From the NCBI RefSeq assembly GCF_001717465.1, contig NZ_CP017074.1:885642-949641 (forward strand): a stretch of DNA of 64,000 bases. Direction: 5' to 3'. Source of the stretch: Luteimonas sp. JM171 (GTDB taxonomy: Bacteria > Pseudomonadota > Gammaproteobacteria > Xanthomonadales > Xanthomonadaceae). The notes beneath the pieces were generated by a model. The model saw nothing but the letters and a program-made list of their open reading frames with translations. It was not told the origin of the DNA and searched no databases. Both the position numbers and the translations under genes were made by a program. Below are positions 42,306-51,442 of this stretch, piece after piece (position 1 is the first letter of the stretch; every line of letters starts with the position of its first letter).

Positions 42306-42956
42306 CTATGCGAGGCGTTGGGCAACCAGGTCGAGCAGCTCGCCGGCCAGCCGGGCCTTGGGACCGGGGCCGAGCTCGCGCGCGCCGCCGGGCCAGTACA
42401 CCGACAGCGCGTTGTCATCGCTTTCAAACCCGCTGCCCGGCACGCCCACGCGGTTGGCGGCGATCATGTCCAGGCGCTTGGCTTCCAGCTTGCCGCGCGC
42501 GTGGCGCGCGACGTCCGAGGTCTCGGCCGCGAACCCGACCACGATCTGCGGCCGCCGCGCGTGGGCGGCGACCTCGGCCAGGATGTCGACGGTGGGCACC
42601 AGCTCGATCGTCATTGCACCGGCCCCCTTCTTGATCTTCTCCGCGGCCGTGGCGACGGGCGTGTAGTCGGCGACGGCGGCGGCGGAGATGTACACGTCGG
42701 CGGGCAGTGCGGACAGCACCGCCTGGTGCATCTGCGCGGCCGAGCGCACGTCCACCCGGTCAACACCAGCGGGCGTGGCCAGCGACACCGGCCCGGTCAC
42801 CAGGGTGACGTGGGCACCTCGCGCGGCAGCCGCGGCGGCAATCGCGAATCCCATCTTGCCGCTGCTGCGGTTGCCGATGAAGCGCACCGGGTCGATGTCT
42901 TCATAGGTGGGGCCGGCGGTGACCAGCACCCGCCGGTTTGCCAGCGCGCCGGTCAC
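42306..42956 (-). CDS. coaB: Phosphopantothenate-cysteine ligase domain (CoaB part of a split coaBC)
   Basis: The 216-residue frame from the GTG at 42956 carries the CoaB domain: [44 protein letters not shown], and the Lys-rich loop KIKKGAG. It joins cysteine to phosphopantothenate in CoA synthesis. In relatives it is the C-terminal half of one CoaBC protein. Here the CoaC frame ends TGA within the bases GTGA that also hold this GTG. One extra C in the CTGGGCCGG stretch would join the frames, so a frameshift or sequencing error is as likely as a true split. Confidence 0.85.
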   Translation of the reverse strand: MTGALANRRVLVTAGPTYEDIDPVRFIGNRSSGKMGFAIAAAAAARGAHVTLVTGPVSLATPAGVDRVDVRSAAQMHQAVLSALPADVYISAAAVADYTPVATAAEKIKKGAGAMTIELVPTVDILAEVAAHARRPQIVVGFAAETSDVARHARGKLEAKRLDMIAANRVGVPGSGFESDDNALSVYWPGGARELGPGPKARLAGELLDLVAQRLA

Positions 42957-43504
42957 CGGCCCAGCGCCGCGACGATGGCGGCGGGCTCGGCCAGGCGGCC
43001 CGGGCCGGATTCGCCTTCCGCCAGCGGGCCGTCGTCCGGGCCCACCACCTGCACGCCGCGCGCCTGGAGCATGGAAACGTTGGCGCGGGTGGCGGCATGG
43101 CGCCACATCCGGTGGTTCATGGCCGGGGCGATGGTCAGCGGCGCTTCGCTGGCCAGGCACAGGGTGGTGACCAGGTCGTCGGCAAACCCGTGCGCCAGGC
43201 GCGCGATGAGGTTGGCCGTGGCCGGGGCGACCACGATGCGATCGGCCCAGCCCGCCAGCTCCAGGTGGCCCATGGCCGCTTCAGCCGCCGGGTCCCACAG
43301 CGACGTGCGCACCGCTTCGGCGGACAGCGCCTGGAAGCTGGTGGCGCTGACGAAACGCTGCGCGTTGTCGGTCATCGCCACCCGCACCGACGCGCCTGCG
43401 TCGCGCAGGCGGCGCACGAGTTCGCAGGCCTTGTACGCGGCGATGCCGCCGCCCACGCACACCAGGATGCGCGCGTCGCGGAGGTTGCTGGCCGGCTGCT
43501 GCAT
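42953..43504 (-). CDS. coaC: Phosphopantothenoylcysteine decarboxylase domain (CoaC part of a split coaBC)
   Basis: The 183-residue flavoprotein domain decarboxylates phosphopantothenoylcysteine. Visible signatures are VCVGGGIAAYKACELVRRL (with the FMN site), VAPATANLIARLAHGFADDL, APAMNHRMW (substrate and catalytic Asn-His region) and, just before the stop, the linker PGRLAEPAAIVAALG. A normal CoaBC would continue from here into the CoaB domain. The single-base offset is near 42957-42965. The ATG at 43504 is a typical family start. Confidence 0.88.
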   Translation of the reverse strand: MQQPASNLRDARILVCVGGGIAAYKACELVRRLRDAGASVRVAMTDNAQRFVSATSFQALSAEAVRTSLWDPAAEAAMGHLELAGWADRIVVAPATANLIARLAHGFADDLVTTLCLASEAPLTIAPAMNHRMWRHAATRANVSMLQARGVQVVGPDDGPLAEGESGPGRLAEPAAIVAALGR

Positions 43505-43715
43505 CGGTTCGGAATAGTCCTACGTCGGATCCGTCCCACAGCTTACCTGAAGGGGCGGGCTTGCCCGGCTGCTTCGGCGCCGCGGATGGCCGTCAATAGG
43601 GGCTGACGGCACGGCGGCCGCCTGCACCCACCGGCCGCGGTTCTCCCCTGACCTCACCGGCCCGGCCGAAGCGCGGCCGCCGTCCGTCACCTCCCATCTG
43701 CAAAGGAATGCAAGC

Positions 43716-44390
43716 GTGCGTATCCGCGATTGGCCCAGCGGCGAACGGCCGCGCGAAAAACTCTTTGCCCGCGGGCCGGGGGTGCTGTCGGACGCCGAGC
43801 TGCTGGCGATCTTCCTGGGCTCCGGGGTCCGCGGCCAGGACGCGGTGGCCAGCGCCCGGCAGCTGCTGGTCGAACACGGGCCGCTGCGCGCCCTGCTCGA
43901 GCGCAGCCCGTCGGAGCTGGCCAAGCTGCCCGGCCTGGGGCCTGCCCGCGCCTCACGCCTGGCATCGGCGCTGGAGCTGTGCAACCGCTACCTGGCCGCC
44001 GGCCTCGAGCGCGGCGAGGCATTGACCGACCCCAAGGCGGCGGGGATGTATTTCGCCCAGCGCCTGCGCAGCCACCCGCACGAGGTGTTCGCCGCGCTGT
44101 TCCTTGATACCCGCCACCGCGCGCTGGCCTTCGAGGAGCTGTTCCGCGGCACCATCGATGGGGCCGAGGTGCATCCACGCGAGGTGGTGCGGCGGGCGCT
44201 CAAGCACAACGCGGCGGCGCTGATCGTGGGCCACAACCACCCCAGCGGCTGCAGTGAACCGTCCGCGGCCGACCGGGCCGTCACCGCCCAGCTCAAGCAG
44301 GCGCTGGCGCTGGTGGACGTGCGGCTGCTGGACCACTTCGTGGTCGGCGACGGCGCGCCGGTGTCACTGGCGATGCGCGGCTGGGTCTAG
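43716..44390 (+). CDS. radC: RadC-family JAB1/MPN domain protein
   Basis: The 224-residue protein has an N-terminal helix-hairpin-helix region (about 60-90, [16 protein letters not shown]) and a C-terminal JAMM metalloprotease-like domain with His173, His175 and Asp186 ([16 protein letters not shown]). The former role in DNA repair is not supported by later work, so the function is open. The start is a GTG at 43716 that gives the conserved [16 protein letters not shown]. Its stop shares the palindrome CTAG with the convergent ABC-ATPase gene. Confidence 0.93.
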   Translation: MRIRDWPSGERPREKLFARGPGVLSDAELLAIFLGSGVRGQDAVASARQLLVEHGPLRALLERSPSELAKLPGLGPARASRLASALELCNRYLAAGLERGEALTDPKAAGMYFAQRLRSHPHEVFAALFLDTRHRALAFEELFRGTIDGAEVHPREVVRRALKHNAAALIVGHNHPSGCSEPSAADRAVTAQLKQALALVDVRLLDHFVVGDGAPVSLAMRGWV

Positions 44391-45190
44391 CGCGCGGCCG
44401 CGGCCGGGCCGGCCGGCATCGCCGCGGCATCGGGATCGTAGAACAGGCACACGCGGCGGCCGTTGATCCGGGCCACCTGGATCGGGGTGTCGTACAGGTC
44501 GGTGAGCAGGCCGTCGCGGACGATTTCGTCCGGCGAACCTTCACTGTGCACGCGGCCCTGCTTCATCGCCACGATCTTGTCGGAATACCAGGACGCGAAA
44601 TTGATGTCGTGCAGCACCACCACCACGGTCCGGCCCAGCTCGTCGGCGGCGCGGCGCAGCAGCGCCATCATCCGGCTGGCGTGCTTGATGTCGAGGTTGT
44701 TGAGCGGCTCGTCGAGCAGCAGGTAGTCGGTGTCCTGGGCCAGCGCCATGGCCACGAACGCGCGCTGGCGCTGGCCGCCGGAAAGCTCGTCCAGGTAACG
44801 GTGGCGCAGGTCCGCCAGCCCCAGGTAATCCAGCGCGCGGTCGATGTGCGGCTGGTCCTCGGGGCGCGGGCGGCCCTGGTTGTGCGGATAGCGCCCGAAA
44901 GCCACCAGGTCGCCCACCGTCAGCCGCACCGCCACGTGGTTGTCCTGGCGCAGGATCGCCAGGCGCCTCGCCAGGTCGCGGGTGGGCGTGGCGGCCACGT
45001 CCATGCCGTCCACCAGCACGCTCCCATCGTCCATGGGCAGCAGCCGGCTGATCATCGAGAGCAGGGTGGACTTGCCGGCGCCGTTGGGGCCGATGATCGA
45101 AGTCACCCCGCGCGCCGGCAGGGTGACCGACACGCCGTTGACGACGACGCTGTCGCCGTAGGCCTTGGAGACCGAGCGGGTGACGATCAT
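44387..45190 (-). CDS. Siderophore ABC transporter ATP-binding protein
   Basis: The 267-residue ATPase has Walker [12 protein letters not shown], the signature [16 protein letters not shown], Walker [13 protein letters not shown] and the switch LHDIN. It is of the FepC/FhuC class, close to the ATPases of the FatB/CeuE catecholate systems. It powers uptake of iron-siderophore through the two permeases upstream, whose last gene it overlaps by four bases. The Ala/Pro-rich tail ends at TAG (44387-44389), overlapping the radC stop. Confidence 0.93.
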   Translation of the reverse strand: MIVTRSVSKAYGDSVVVNGVSVTLPARGVTSIIGPNGAGKSTLLSMISRLLPMDDGSVLVDGMDVAATPTRDLARRLAILRQDNHVAVRLTVGDLVAFGRYPHNQGRPRPEDQPHIDRALDYLGLADLRHRYLDELSGGQRQRAFVAMALAQDTDYLLLDEPLNNLDIKHASRMMALLRRAADELGRTVVVVLHDINFASWYSDKIVAMKQGRVHSEGSPDEIVRDGLLTDLYDTPIQVARINGRRVCLFYDPDAAAMPAGPAAAAR

Positions 45191-46137
45191 CGCGCCGCGC
45201 CCCTGAGGATGAGGCCGATGAACACCAGGCCGCCGAGGAATTCGATGATGATCGACAGCGCGGTGCCGAACGAGAACACCCGCTCCATCAGGGTCTGCCC
45301 GCCCACCAGGCAGATCACCGCGATCAGGATCGAAGCCGGCAGGATGTGGCGGTGGCGCCCGTCTCCGGCGAGCGCGTGGGCCAGACTCACCACCAGCAGG
45401 CCGAAGAACGTCACCGGCCCCACCAGCGCGGTGGACACCGACACCAGCACCGCCATGATCACCAGCAGCTTCAGCACCGTGGCCTTGTAGTCCACGCCCA
45501 GTCCGATGGCGGTGGCGCGGCCCAGCGAGACCACGTCCAGGCTGCGGTGCAGCCGCCACAGCGCCAGCGAGGCCAGCGCCACGACCACCACCGAGGTGGC
45601 CAGCAGGGTGCGGTCGATGGTGTTGAAGCTGGCGAAGAAGCTGTCCTGCAGGACGAGGAATTCGTTGGGATCCATCATCCGCTGCATCAGGTTGGCGACG
45701 CTGCGGAAGAACACCCCGAACACGATCCCCACCAGCACCAGCAGGTGCAGGCTGCGCTCGCCGCCGGCGAACAGCCAGCGGAACAGCAGCAGGCTGAAGC
45801 CCACCATCACCGCGACCTGCAGCAGGAACTGCAGCCGTGGATCCACCGTCGCCAGCGCGCGCGAGGTGAAAAAGAAGATCACCACCGTCTGGATCAGGAT
45901 GAACAGCGTGTCGAAGCCCATGATCGCCGGGGTCAGGATCCGGTTGTTGGTCACGGTCTGGAACAGCACCGTGGACACCGCGATCGAGTAGGCCACCAGC
46001 ACCAGCCCCAGCAGCTTGGTGGCGCGGAAGGGCAGCACGAACGCCCAGTTCCCGCGCACGCCCAGCAGCATGAAACAGGCCACCGCCGCCAGCGCCAGCA
46101 GCCCCAGCCCGGCCAGCACCAGGCGCTGCCGGTCCAT
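45187..46137 (-). CDS. Siderophore ABC transporter permease (FecCD family, second)
   Basis: This 316-residue inner-membrane protein has eight to ten helices and belongs to the FecCD permeases of the CeuC/FatC branch: NRILTPAIMGFDTLFILIQT and the coupling region GPVTFFGLLVVSLAHALAG. The start ATG 46137 (MDRQRLVLAG) is 22 bases after the stop of the first permease, with GCATGG-type sequence but no strong ribosome site; upstream GTG or ATG codons give only non-family residues. It pairs with the permease at 46160-47191. Confidence 0.9.
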   Translation of the reverse strand: MDRQRLVLAGLGLLALAAVACFMLLGVRGNWAFVLPFRATKLLGLVLVAYSIAVSTVLFQTVTNNRILTPAIMGFDTLFILIQTVVIFFFTSRALATVDPRLQFLLQVAVMVGFSLLLFRWLFAGGERSLHLLVLVGIVFGVFFRSVANLMQRMMDPNEFLVLQDSFFASFNTIDRTLLATSVVVVALASLALWRLHRSLDVVSLGRATAIGLGVDYKATVLKLLVIMAVLVSVSTALVGPVTFFGLLVVSLAHALAGDGRHRHILPASILIAVICLVGGQTLMERVFSFGTALSIIIEFLGGLVFIGLILRGAAR

Positions 46138-46159
46138 GCCCGCGCCCGTGGCCAGCAGG

Positions 46160-47191
46160 TCAGCTGCCCGCGCCACGCCGTTTCCGCAGCAGCAGGTACA
46201 GGAAGATGCCGGCGCCGGCCACCCCGACCACCACGCTGATCGGGATCTCATAGGGCGCGCGCACCATGCGTCCGAAGATGTCGCAGGCCAGCACGAAGCC
46301 GGCACCGCCAATGGCCACCCACGGCACGGCCCGGCGCATGTTGTCGCCCACCAGCAGGCTGACCACGTTGGGCACCACCAGCCCCAGGAAGGGGATGATC
46401 CCCACCGTCACCAGCACCACCGCGCTGATCGCCGCGACGATCACCAGCCCCACCATCATCACCCGGCGGTAGTTCAGCCCGAGGTTGGTGGCCAGGTCCC
46501 GCCCCAGGCCGGCCACCGTGAACCGGTCCGCCGCCAGCCATGCCAGCACCAGGCCGGCGAAGCCGATCCACAGCAACTCGTAGCGCCCGCTCAGCACGCC
46601 GGAAAAATCACCCACCCGCCACGCCAGCATCGTGCCCATCAGCTCGAAGCGGTAGGCGAAGAAGGTGGTGACCGCGCCGATCACCCCGCCCAGCATCACC
46701 CCCACCAGGGGCGGCAGGAACACGTCGCGCAGCGGCACGAAGCGCAGGATGCGCACGAACAGCGCGGTGCCGGCCAGCGCGAACAGGGCCGACACGCCCA
46801 TCTTGGCCATCACCGGCCAGCCCGGTACGAAGATCGTGGCGGCCAGGAAACCCAGCGCTGCCGAATCCGCCGTGCCCACGGTGGTGGGCTCGACGAAACG
46901 GTTGCGCACGATCATCTGCATCACCAGGCCCGCGATCGCCATCGACGCGCCGGCCAGCATCGCCGCCAGGGTGCGCGGGATGCGGCTGGCCAGCAGGACC
47001 TGCAGCTCCTGGTCGGCGGCCGCCCCCGACAGCACCGCGCCCAGCCGCAGCGGGCTGACGCCCACCGTGAGGCTGCCCACCGCCAGCAGGGCGAGCACCA
47101 CCAGTGCCGCCGGCATCGCCGGGACCTTCAGCCACGCATGCGCGGGCGCACCGGCCGCGGCGCCCGCGCTGGCCATGGGCGCGCCGCGCAT
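46160..47191 (-). CDS. Siderophore ABC transporter permease (FecCD family, first)
   Basis: The 343-residue permease has the FecCD signatures SRIPRTLAAMLAGASMAIAGLVMQ near the N-terminus and the coupling helix IPFLGLVVPNVVSLLVGDNMRRAVP. The ATG at 47191 overlaps the stop of the binding-protein gene; a second ATG at 47176 is also possible. It belongs to the CeuB/FatD branch, which matches the CeuE/FatB-like binding protein upstream and the second permease downstream. Confidence 0.92.
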   Translation of the reverse strand: MRGAPMASAGAAAGAPAHAWLKVPAMPAALVVLALLAVGSLTVGVSPLRLGAVLSGAAADQELQVLLASRIPRTLAAMLAGASMAIAGLVMQMIVRNRFVEPTTVGTADSAALGFLAATIFVPGWPVMAKMGVSALFALAGTALFVRILRFVPLRDVFLPPLVGVMLGGVIGAVTTFFAYRFELMGTMLAWRVGDFSGVLSGRYELLWIGFAGLVLAWLAADRFTVAGLGRDLATNLGLNYRRVMMVGLVIVAAISAVVLVTVGIIPFLGLVVPNVVSLLVGDNMRRAVPWVAIGGAGFVLACDIFGRMVRAPYEIPISVVVGVAGAGIFLYLLLRKRRGAGS

Positions 47192-48144
47192 CACGCCTGT
47201 TCGTCGACCGCCCCGAGCACCTGGTCGACCAGGCGGGTGACTGCGGTGTAGCCGTGCATCACCACGTAGGCGGGCACCGGATCCAGGTACACCACCTGGT
47301 CCTGCTGCCACGCGGAGGTCTGGTTGACCAGGGCGTTGTCGAGCAGGGCGCGGGCGGCGCCGGCGTCCTCTCCCGACACGCCCGCGTCGCGGTCAACCAC
47401 GAACAGCCAGTCCGGGTTAGCCTGGAGGATGAATTCAAACGACACCGAGTCGCCGCCGTGGAAGCGGTCGTCGACGTCTTCCGTCACCGGCTTGAAGCCG
47501 GCCTCGGTGAAGATCCAGCTCAGGCGCGAGTTGGCGCCATACACCCCCACCCGGCCGGCGTTGGTCACCAGCACCATGGCGGTGCCGGCATCGGCGCTGC
47601 GATCGCGCAGGGCGGCGAAGCGGGCATCCAGCTCCGCCGACAGCTCGGCGGCGCGCGCCTCCTTCCCGAAGATCCGGCCCAGCGTGGCGATGTTCTGCTT
47701 GACCCCTTCCACGAGGCTGTCGTTGTCGACCGACAGGTCGATGGTCGGGGCGATCGCGGACAGGTCGGGCAGCGCGGTGCGGGAGCGGCTGGCCACGATC
47801 ACCAGGTCGGGCGCAGCCGCGGCGATGGTCTCGTAGTCGGGCTCCTGCAGCGTCCCCGTCTTCAGGTAGGCATCGCTGCGGTACTGCTGCAGGTAGTCAG
47901 GCACGCCGGCCGAAGGCACGCCGATCACCGCCTCCACGCCCAGGGCGTCGAGGATGTCGAGCACGGCGATGTCCTGCACGATCACCCGTCCGGGCACCGC
48001 CTCCAGGGTCAGCTCGCCCTGCTGGTGGACCACATGGATGCCTTCGCCGGCGGCGGGGGCGGTCGCTGGCGCGGGTGCATCTTCGGGGCTGGTGCAGCCC
48101 GCCAGGGCGAGCACGAAAGCGGCAATGGCAAGGATTTTCTTCAT
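47191..48144 (-). CDS. Siderophore-binding lipoprotein (FatB/CeuE-like)
   Basis: The 317-residue protein has a lipoprotein signal (lipobox ALAGC, Cys17) and the class III binding-protein fold: the N-lobe motif PGRVIVQDIAVLDILDALGVE, EPDYETIAAAAPDLVIVA, and a C-lobe with NALVNQTSAWQQDQVVYLDP. The pattern resembles the FatB/CeuE/VctP group that binds catechol siderophores. It is the first gene of a four-gene operon (binding protein, two permeases, ATPase) downstream of a Fur box. No outer-membrane receptor or siderophore synthesis gene is in the window. Confidence 0.92.
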   Translation of the reverse strand: MKKILAIAAFVLALAGCTSPEDAPAPATAPAAGEGIHVVHQQGELTLEAVPGRVIVQDIAVLDILDALGVEAVIGVPSAGVPDYLQQYRSDAYLKTGTLQEPDYETIAAAAPDLVIVASRSRTALPDLSAIAPTIDLSVDNDSLVEGVKQNIATLGRIFGKEARAAELSAELDARFAALRDRSADAGTAMVLVTNAGRVGVYGANSRLSWIFTEAGFKPVTEDVDDRFHGGDSVSFEFILQANPDWLFVVDRDAGVSGEDAGAARALLDNALVNQTSAWQQDQVVYLDPVPAYVVMHGYTAVTRLVDQVLGAVDEQA

Positions 48145-48195
48145 CAGTGGGTGTTCCAGACCCGGGGTCCGGACGGCGGATGTGGGGAAGTGAAT

Positions 48196-48220
48196 GACAA
48201 TGATAATGCGAATCATTGTC
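48196..48220. promoter_or_regulatory. Fur box upstream of the siderophore importer operon
   Basis: GACAATGAT (48196-48204) and ATCATTGTC (48212-48220) are perfect inverted arms with a 7-base spacer, very close to the GATAATGATAATCATTATC Fur consensus. It lies 52 bases before the binding-protein ATG and between it and divergent argS, so iron-dependent repression of the operon is expected. Confidence 0.88.
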
Positions 48221-48341
48221 AATGTGTATTGGAGCGATGAATATTTCCGACCGCTTGCCGTGCCGCAGCGCGCCAGCTTCCGGGCCGCCGGGCATGGCTC
48301 GGCTACACTATCCGGCCCCCCCGGAACCCGCCCCGCACCCA

Positions 48342-50045
48342 GTGAAATCCCAGCTCCGCGCGCTTGTTGCGCAAGCCATCGATGCGCTCCGCGCGGACGG
48401 CCGGCTGCCGGCCGGCGCCGACGCTCCCGCCTACGTGATCGAGCGTCCCAAGGATCGCAGCCACGGCGATTTCTCAACCAACGCCGCAATGCTGCTGGCC
48501 AAGCAGGCCAACCAGGCCGGCGCCCGCACCAATCCGCGCGCGTTGGCGCAGGCGCTGGTCGAGGCCCTGCCGGCCAGCGAGCTTGTCGCTGACACCGGCA
48601 TCGCCGGGCCGGGCTTCATCAACTTCCGGCTTGCTCCCGGCGCCTGGCAGGAGCAGCTGCGCCAGGTCCATGCCCAGGGCGCGGCGTACGGGCGCAACGA
48701 CAGCGGCGGCGGGCGCGTGGCCGGCGTGGAGTACGTGTCGGCCAATCCCACCGGCCCGCTGCACGTGGGGCATGGCCGCGCCGGGGTGATCGGCGACTGC
48801 ATCTCCCGGGTCCTGGCGGCCAACGGATGGGAGGTGAAGCGCGAGTTCTACTACAACGACGCCGGGGTGCAGATCGACAATCTCGCGCGCTCGGTCCAGG
48901 CCCGCGCGCAGGGCCTCAAGCCGGATGACGCCGGCTGGCCCGAGGACGGCTATCGCGGCGATTACATCGCCGACGTGGCCCGGGCCTTCCTGGACAAGGC
49001 CACGGTGGAGGTCGAAGGCCAGGCGGTCACTGCCGGCGGCGACGTGTCGGACCTGGATGACATTCGCCGCTTCGCAGTGGCATGGCTGCGCAACGAGCAG
49101 AACCAGGACCTGGCCGCGTTCGGGGTTGGCTTCGACGTGTACTTCCTGGAGTCCTCGCTGTATGCCGACGGCAAGGTGGAGCAGACCGTCAAGCGCCTGG
49201 TGGACGCCGGCCACGCCTACGAGGAGGGCGGCGCGCTGTGGCTGCGCACCACCGACTTCGGCGACGACAAGGACCGGGTGATGCGCAAGTCCGACGGCAC
49301 CTACACGTACTTCGTGCCGGACGTGGCCTACCACCTGTCCAAGTGGGAGCGCGGCTACGAGCGCGCCATCACCGAACTGGGCGCCGACCACCACGGCTCG
49401 CTGGCACGGGTGAAGGCGGGCCTGCAGGCGCTGGATGCAGGCATCCCGCAGGGCTATCCCGAGTACGTGCTGCACCAGATGGTGACGGTGATGCGCGGCG
49501 GCGAGGAGGTGAAGCTCTCCAAGCGCGCCGGCAGCTACCTCACCCTGCGCGATTTGATCGAGGAAGCCGGCCGCGATGCGACGCGCTGGTTCCTGGTGGC
49601 GCGCAACCCCAATTCGCAGCTGGTGTTCGACATCGACCTGGCGCGCAGCCAGTCGCTGGACAACCCGGTGTACTACGTGCAGCTCTCGCATGCGCGCATC
49701 TGCGGGCTGCTGCGGCAGCTCGACGAGCGCGGGCTCGGCTTCGACCTGGAAGACGGCCTGGCGCAGGCGCCGGACGTGGACAATGCGGCCGCGCGCGAAC
49801 TGCTCGATGCGATTTCGCGCTGGCCGGAAACCGTGCGCGCGGCCGGCGACCAGCTCGAGCCGCACCTGGTGACCACTTACCTGCTGGAACTGGCACAGTC
49901 GTTCCAGACGTATTACAACGATCACCAGTTCCTGGTTGACGACGCCCGCGTGCGCAACGCGCGGCTGGCCATGGCGCTGGCCACGCGCCAGGTGCTGGCC
50001 AATGGGCTGGAACTTGTGGGCGTGGCGGCCCCGGAGAGGATGTAA
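48342..50045 (+). CDS. argS: Arginyl-tRNA synthetase
   Basis: ArgS charges tRNA-Arg. From the GTG at 48342 the product is 567 residues, normal for the family; the frame is open upstream to 48216, but those residues are not family-like. The class I motif is HVGHGR (141-146, in [12 protein letters not shown]). Instead of KMSKS it has [10 protein letters not shown], as in most ArgS. The DALR anticodon-binding domain forms the last 120 residues ([23 protein letters not shown]). A TACACT hexamer (48304-48309) may be the -10. Confidence 0.95.
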   Translation: MKSQLRALVAQAIDALRADGRLPAGADAPAYVIERPKDRSHGDFSTNAAMLLAKQANQAGARTNPRALAQALVEALPASELVADTGIAGPGFINFRLAPGAWQEQLRQVHAQGAAYGRNDSGGGRVAGVEYVSANPTGPLHVGHGRAGVIGDCISRVLAANGWEVKREFYYNDAGVQIDNLARSVQARAQGLKPDDAGWPEDGYRGDYIADVARAFLDKATVEVEGQAVTAGGDVSDLDDIRRFAVAWLRNEQNQDLAAFGVGFDVYFLESSLYADGKVEQTVKRLVDAGHAYEEGGALWLRTTDFGDDKDRVMRKSDGTYTYFVPDVAYHLSKWERGYERAITELGADHHGSLARVKAGLQALDAGIPQGYPEYVLHQMVTVMRGGEEVKLSKRAGSYLTLRDLIEEAGRDATRWFLVARNPNSQLVFDIDLARSQSLDNPVYYVQLSHARICGLLRQLDERGLGFDLEDGLAQAPDVDNAAARELLDAISRWPETVRAAGDQLEPHLVTTYLLELAQSFQTYYNDHQFLVDDARVRNARLAMALATRQVLANGLELVGVAAPERM

Positions 50046-50050
50046 CTGAA

Positions 50051-50764
50051 ATGGCGGTGAGGAAGGGCAAGTCGCAGGCGCGACGCAACAGTGGCAACAG
50101 CGGCGGGCTTCCCGGCTGGGCCTGGATGGTGCTGGGCATCGTGATCACGCTGGTGGTGGTGCTGGCCGCGCCGCGGCTGCTGCGCTCCGATGGCGACGAG
50201 GGCTTCTACCGGCCCCGGCCCAACCCCGACGCCACCCCGGCGCCGGCCACCGGCACCGCGGACGAGGACGCGCCGCTGCCCGCGCCGGTCGCGCCGGCGG
50301 AATCCACGGATCCGGACTACGACTTCTACACCCTGCTGCCCGGGCAGGAAGTGCCGATGACCGACGCCGAGCTGGAAGCCAGCGCCAAGGCCGAGCAGGC
50401 GCGCGAGCTGCGCCAGGCGCAGCAGCGCGAACAGGATGCGGCCCGCCTGGGCGAACCGGATGCGCAGCTGCCCGCGCCCACCCCGGAATCCGCCGCGGCG
50501 CCGGCGGCCGCGCAGGCGTCGGCCGATACCTCGGCGCGCTACCTGCTGCAGGCCGGCTCGTTCAGCGCCTCCGGCGATGCCGAAGCGTTGAAGGCGCGCA
50601 TCGCCCTGCTGGGCCTGGGCGCGCGGGTGGAGTCGGCCCAGGTTGATGGCCGCACCGTGTACCGGGTGCGCATGGGTCCCTACGGCACCGCCTCGGAACT
50701 GGCCGACGCCAAGGGCAAGCTGGAGCGCGGTGGCCTGGATCCACTGGCCATCAAGGTGCAATAA
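50051..50764 (+). CDS. SPOR-domain cell-division-type membrane protein (FtsN-like)
   Basis: The 237-residue protein has a basic N-terminus, one transmembrane helix (about 22-41), a Pro/Ala/Glu-rich linker with a coiled-coil-prone stretch, and a C-terminal SPOR domain (about 163-237, RYLLQAGSFSASGDAEALKARIALLG, then VYRVRMGPYG). SPOR domains bind glycan strands lacking stem peptides at the division site. FtsN genes follow argS in many gammaproteobacteria, as here with five bases between, so an FtsN-like role is likely. Confidence 0.88.
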   Translation: MAVRKGKSQARRNSGNSGGLPGWAWMVLGIVITLVVVLAAPRLLRSDGDEGFYRPRPNPDATPAPATGTADEDAPLPAPVAPAESTDPDYDFYTLLPGQEVPMTDAELEASAKAEQARELRQAQQREQDAARLGEPDAQLPAPTPESAAAPAAAQASADTSARYLLQAGSFSASGDAEALKARIALLGLGARVESAQVDGRTVYRVRMGPYGTASELADAKGKLERGGLDPLAIKVQ

Positions 50765-50792
50765 CCCTCATTTCGGCGAAGGAGCGCTGGCC

Positions 50793-51419
50793 ATGGGCAA
50801 CTTTATCTTCCGCGCGCTGCTGCTGGGCCTGGGCCTGGCCACGGCGCTGCCGGCTGCGGCCGGGATCGACTGCAATGCGCCGGCCAACTGGGCGCAGGAC
50901 ACGATCTGCCGGAGCAAGGCACTGTCGGAAATGCAGCGTGAGATGGAGACGCTGGCGGCCGATGCGCGCGCCCGCAGCCAGGATCCGGAGGCGTTCGACG
51001 CCAGCCAGCGGCAGTGGGCGGCCGAGCGCCGCGATGCCTGCAACACCGCCCGCTGCCTGCACACCAGCTATCACAGCCGCAGGGATGAGCTGCAGTTGCA
51101 GATCACGAGCGGCCGACCGCCGCTGGTGACGCCGGGCACCTATCACCGCCACGGTGCCCCGGACGACGCCGAAGCGGGGATCGCGCTGTGGATCGGCCTG
51201 GCCGACGGCGGCCGCTATCGCCTGCGCGTGCTGTCCAGCGGCGAGGACGTGGTGCCGGTGGAAGGCGAATTCACCGGGCGCGTGGGCAGCGCGCGCTTCA
51301 CCGCCCCGGGCTGTGCGTTCGAACTGGCCTTCGCCCCCGACGTGATCGCGCTGTCCGGCGCCGCCGGGGAGCTGTGCGGCGAGGCGCTGGAAGGCAGCTA
51401 CCTGCTGGGCACGGATTGA
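50793..51419 (+). CDS. Secreted LprI-like cysteine-rich protein
   Basis: The 208-residue protein has a signal peptide (ending LPAAAG) and a domain at about 24-90 with the LprI pattern: IDCNAPANWAQDTICRSKALSEMQREME and RRDACNTARCLHTSYHSR, four paired cysteines in a helical hairpin. LprI of Mycobacterium inhibits lysozyme, but most relatives have no tested role. The C-terminal 110 residues form an unrecognised beta-rich domain with two cysteines (GCAFELAF and ELCGEAL). Function unknown. Confidence 0.75.
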   Translation: MGNFIFRALLLGLGLATALPAAAGIDCNAPANWAQDTICRSKALSEMQREMETLAADARARSQDPEAFDASQRQWAAERRDACNTARCLHTSYHSRRDELQLQITSGRPPLVTPGTYHRHGAPDDAEAGIALWIGLADGGRYRLRVLSSGEDVVPVEGEFTGRVGSARFTAPGCAFELAFAPDVIALSGAAGELCGEALEGSYLLGTD

Positions 51420-51430
51420 ACCGCCGGCGT

Positions 51431-51436
51431 TAGACT
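51431..51436 (+). promoter_or_regulatory. -10 element directly before the SDR gene
   Basis: TAGACT ends seven bases before the ATG at 51443, so a transcript from it would start at the ATG. No -35 is clear. Confidence 0.35.
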
Positions 51437-51442
51437 CCGCGC

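Noticed and set aside
50793..51419. LprI-like protein considered as a proven lysozyme inhibitor
   Set aside because: Only the N-terminal cysteine pattern matches; the activity has been shown for few members and the C-terminal half is unrelated.
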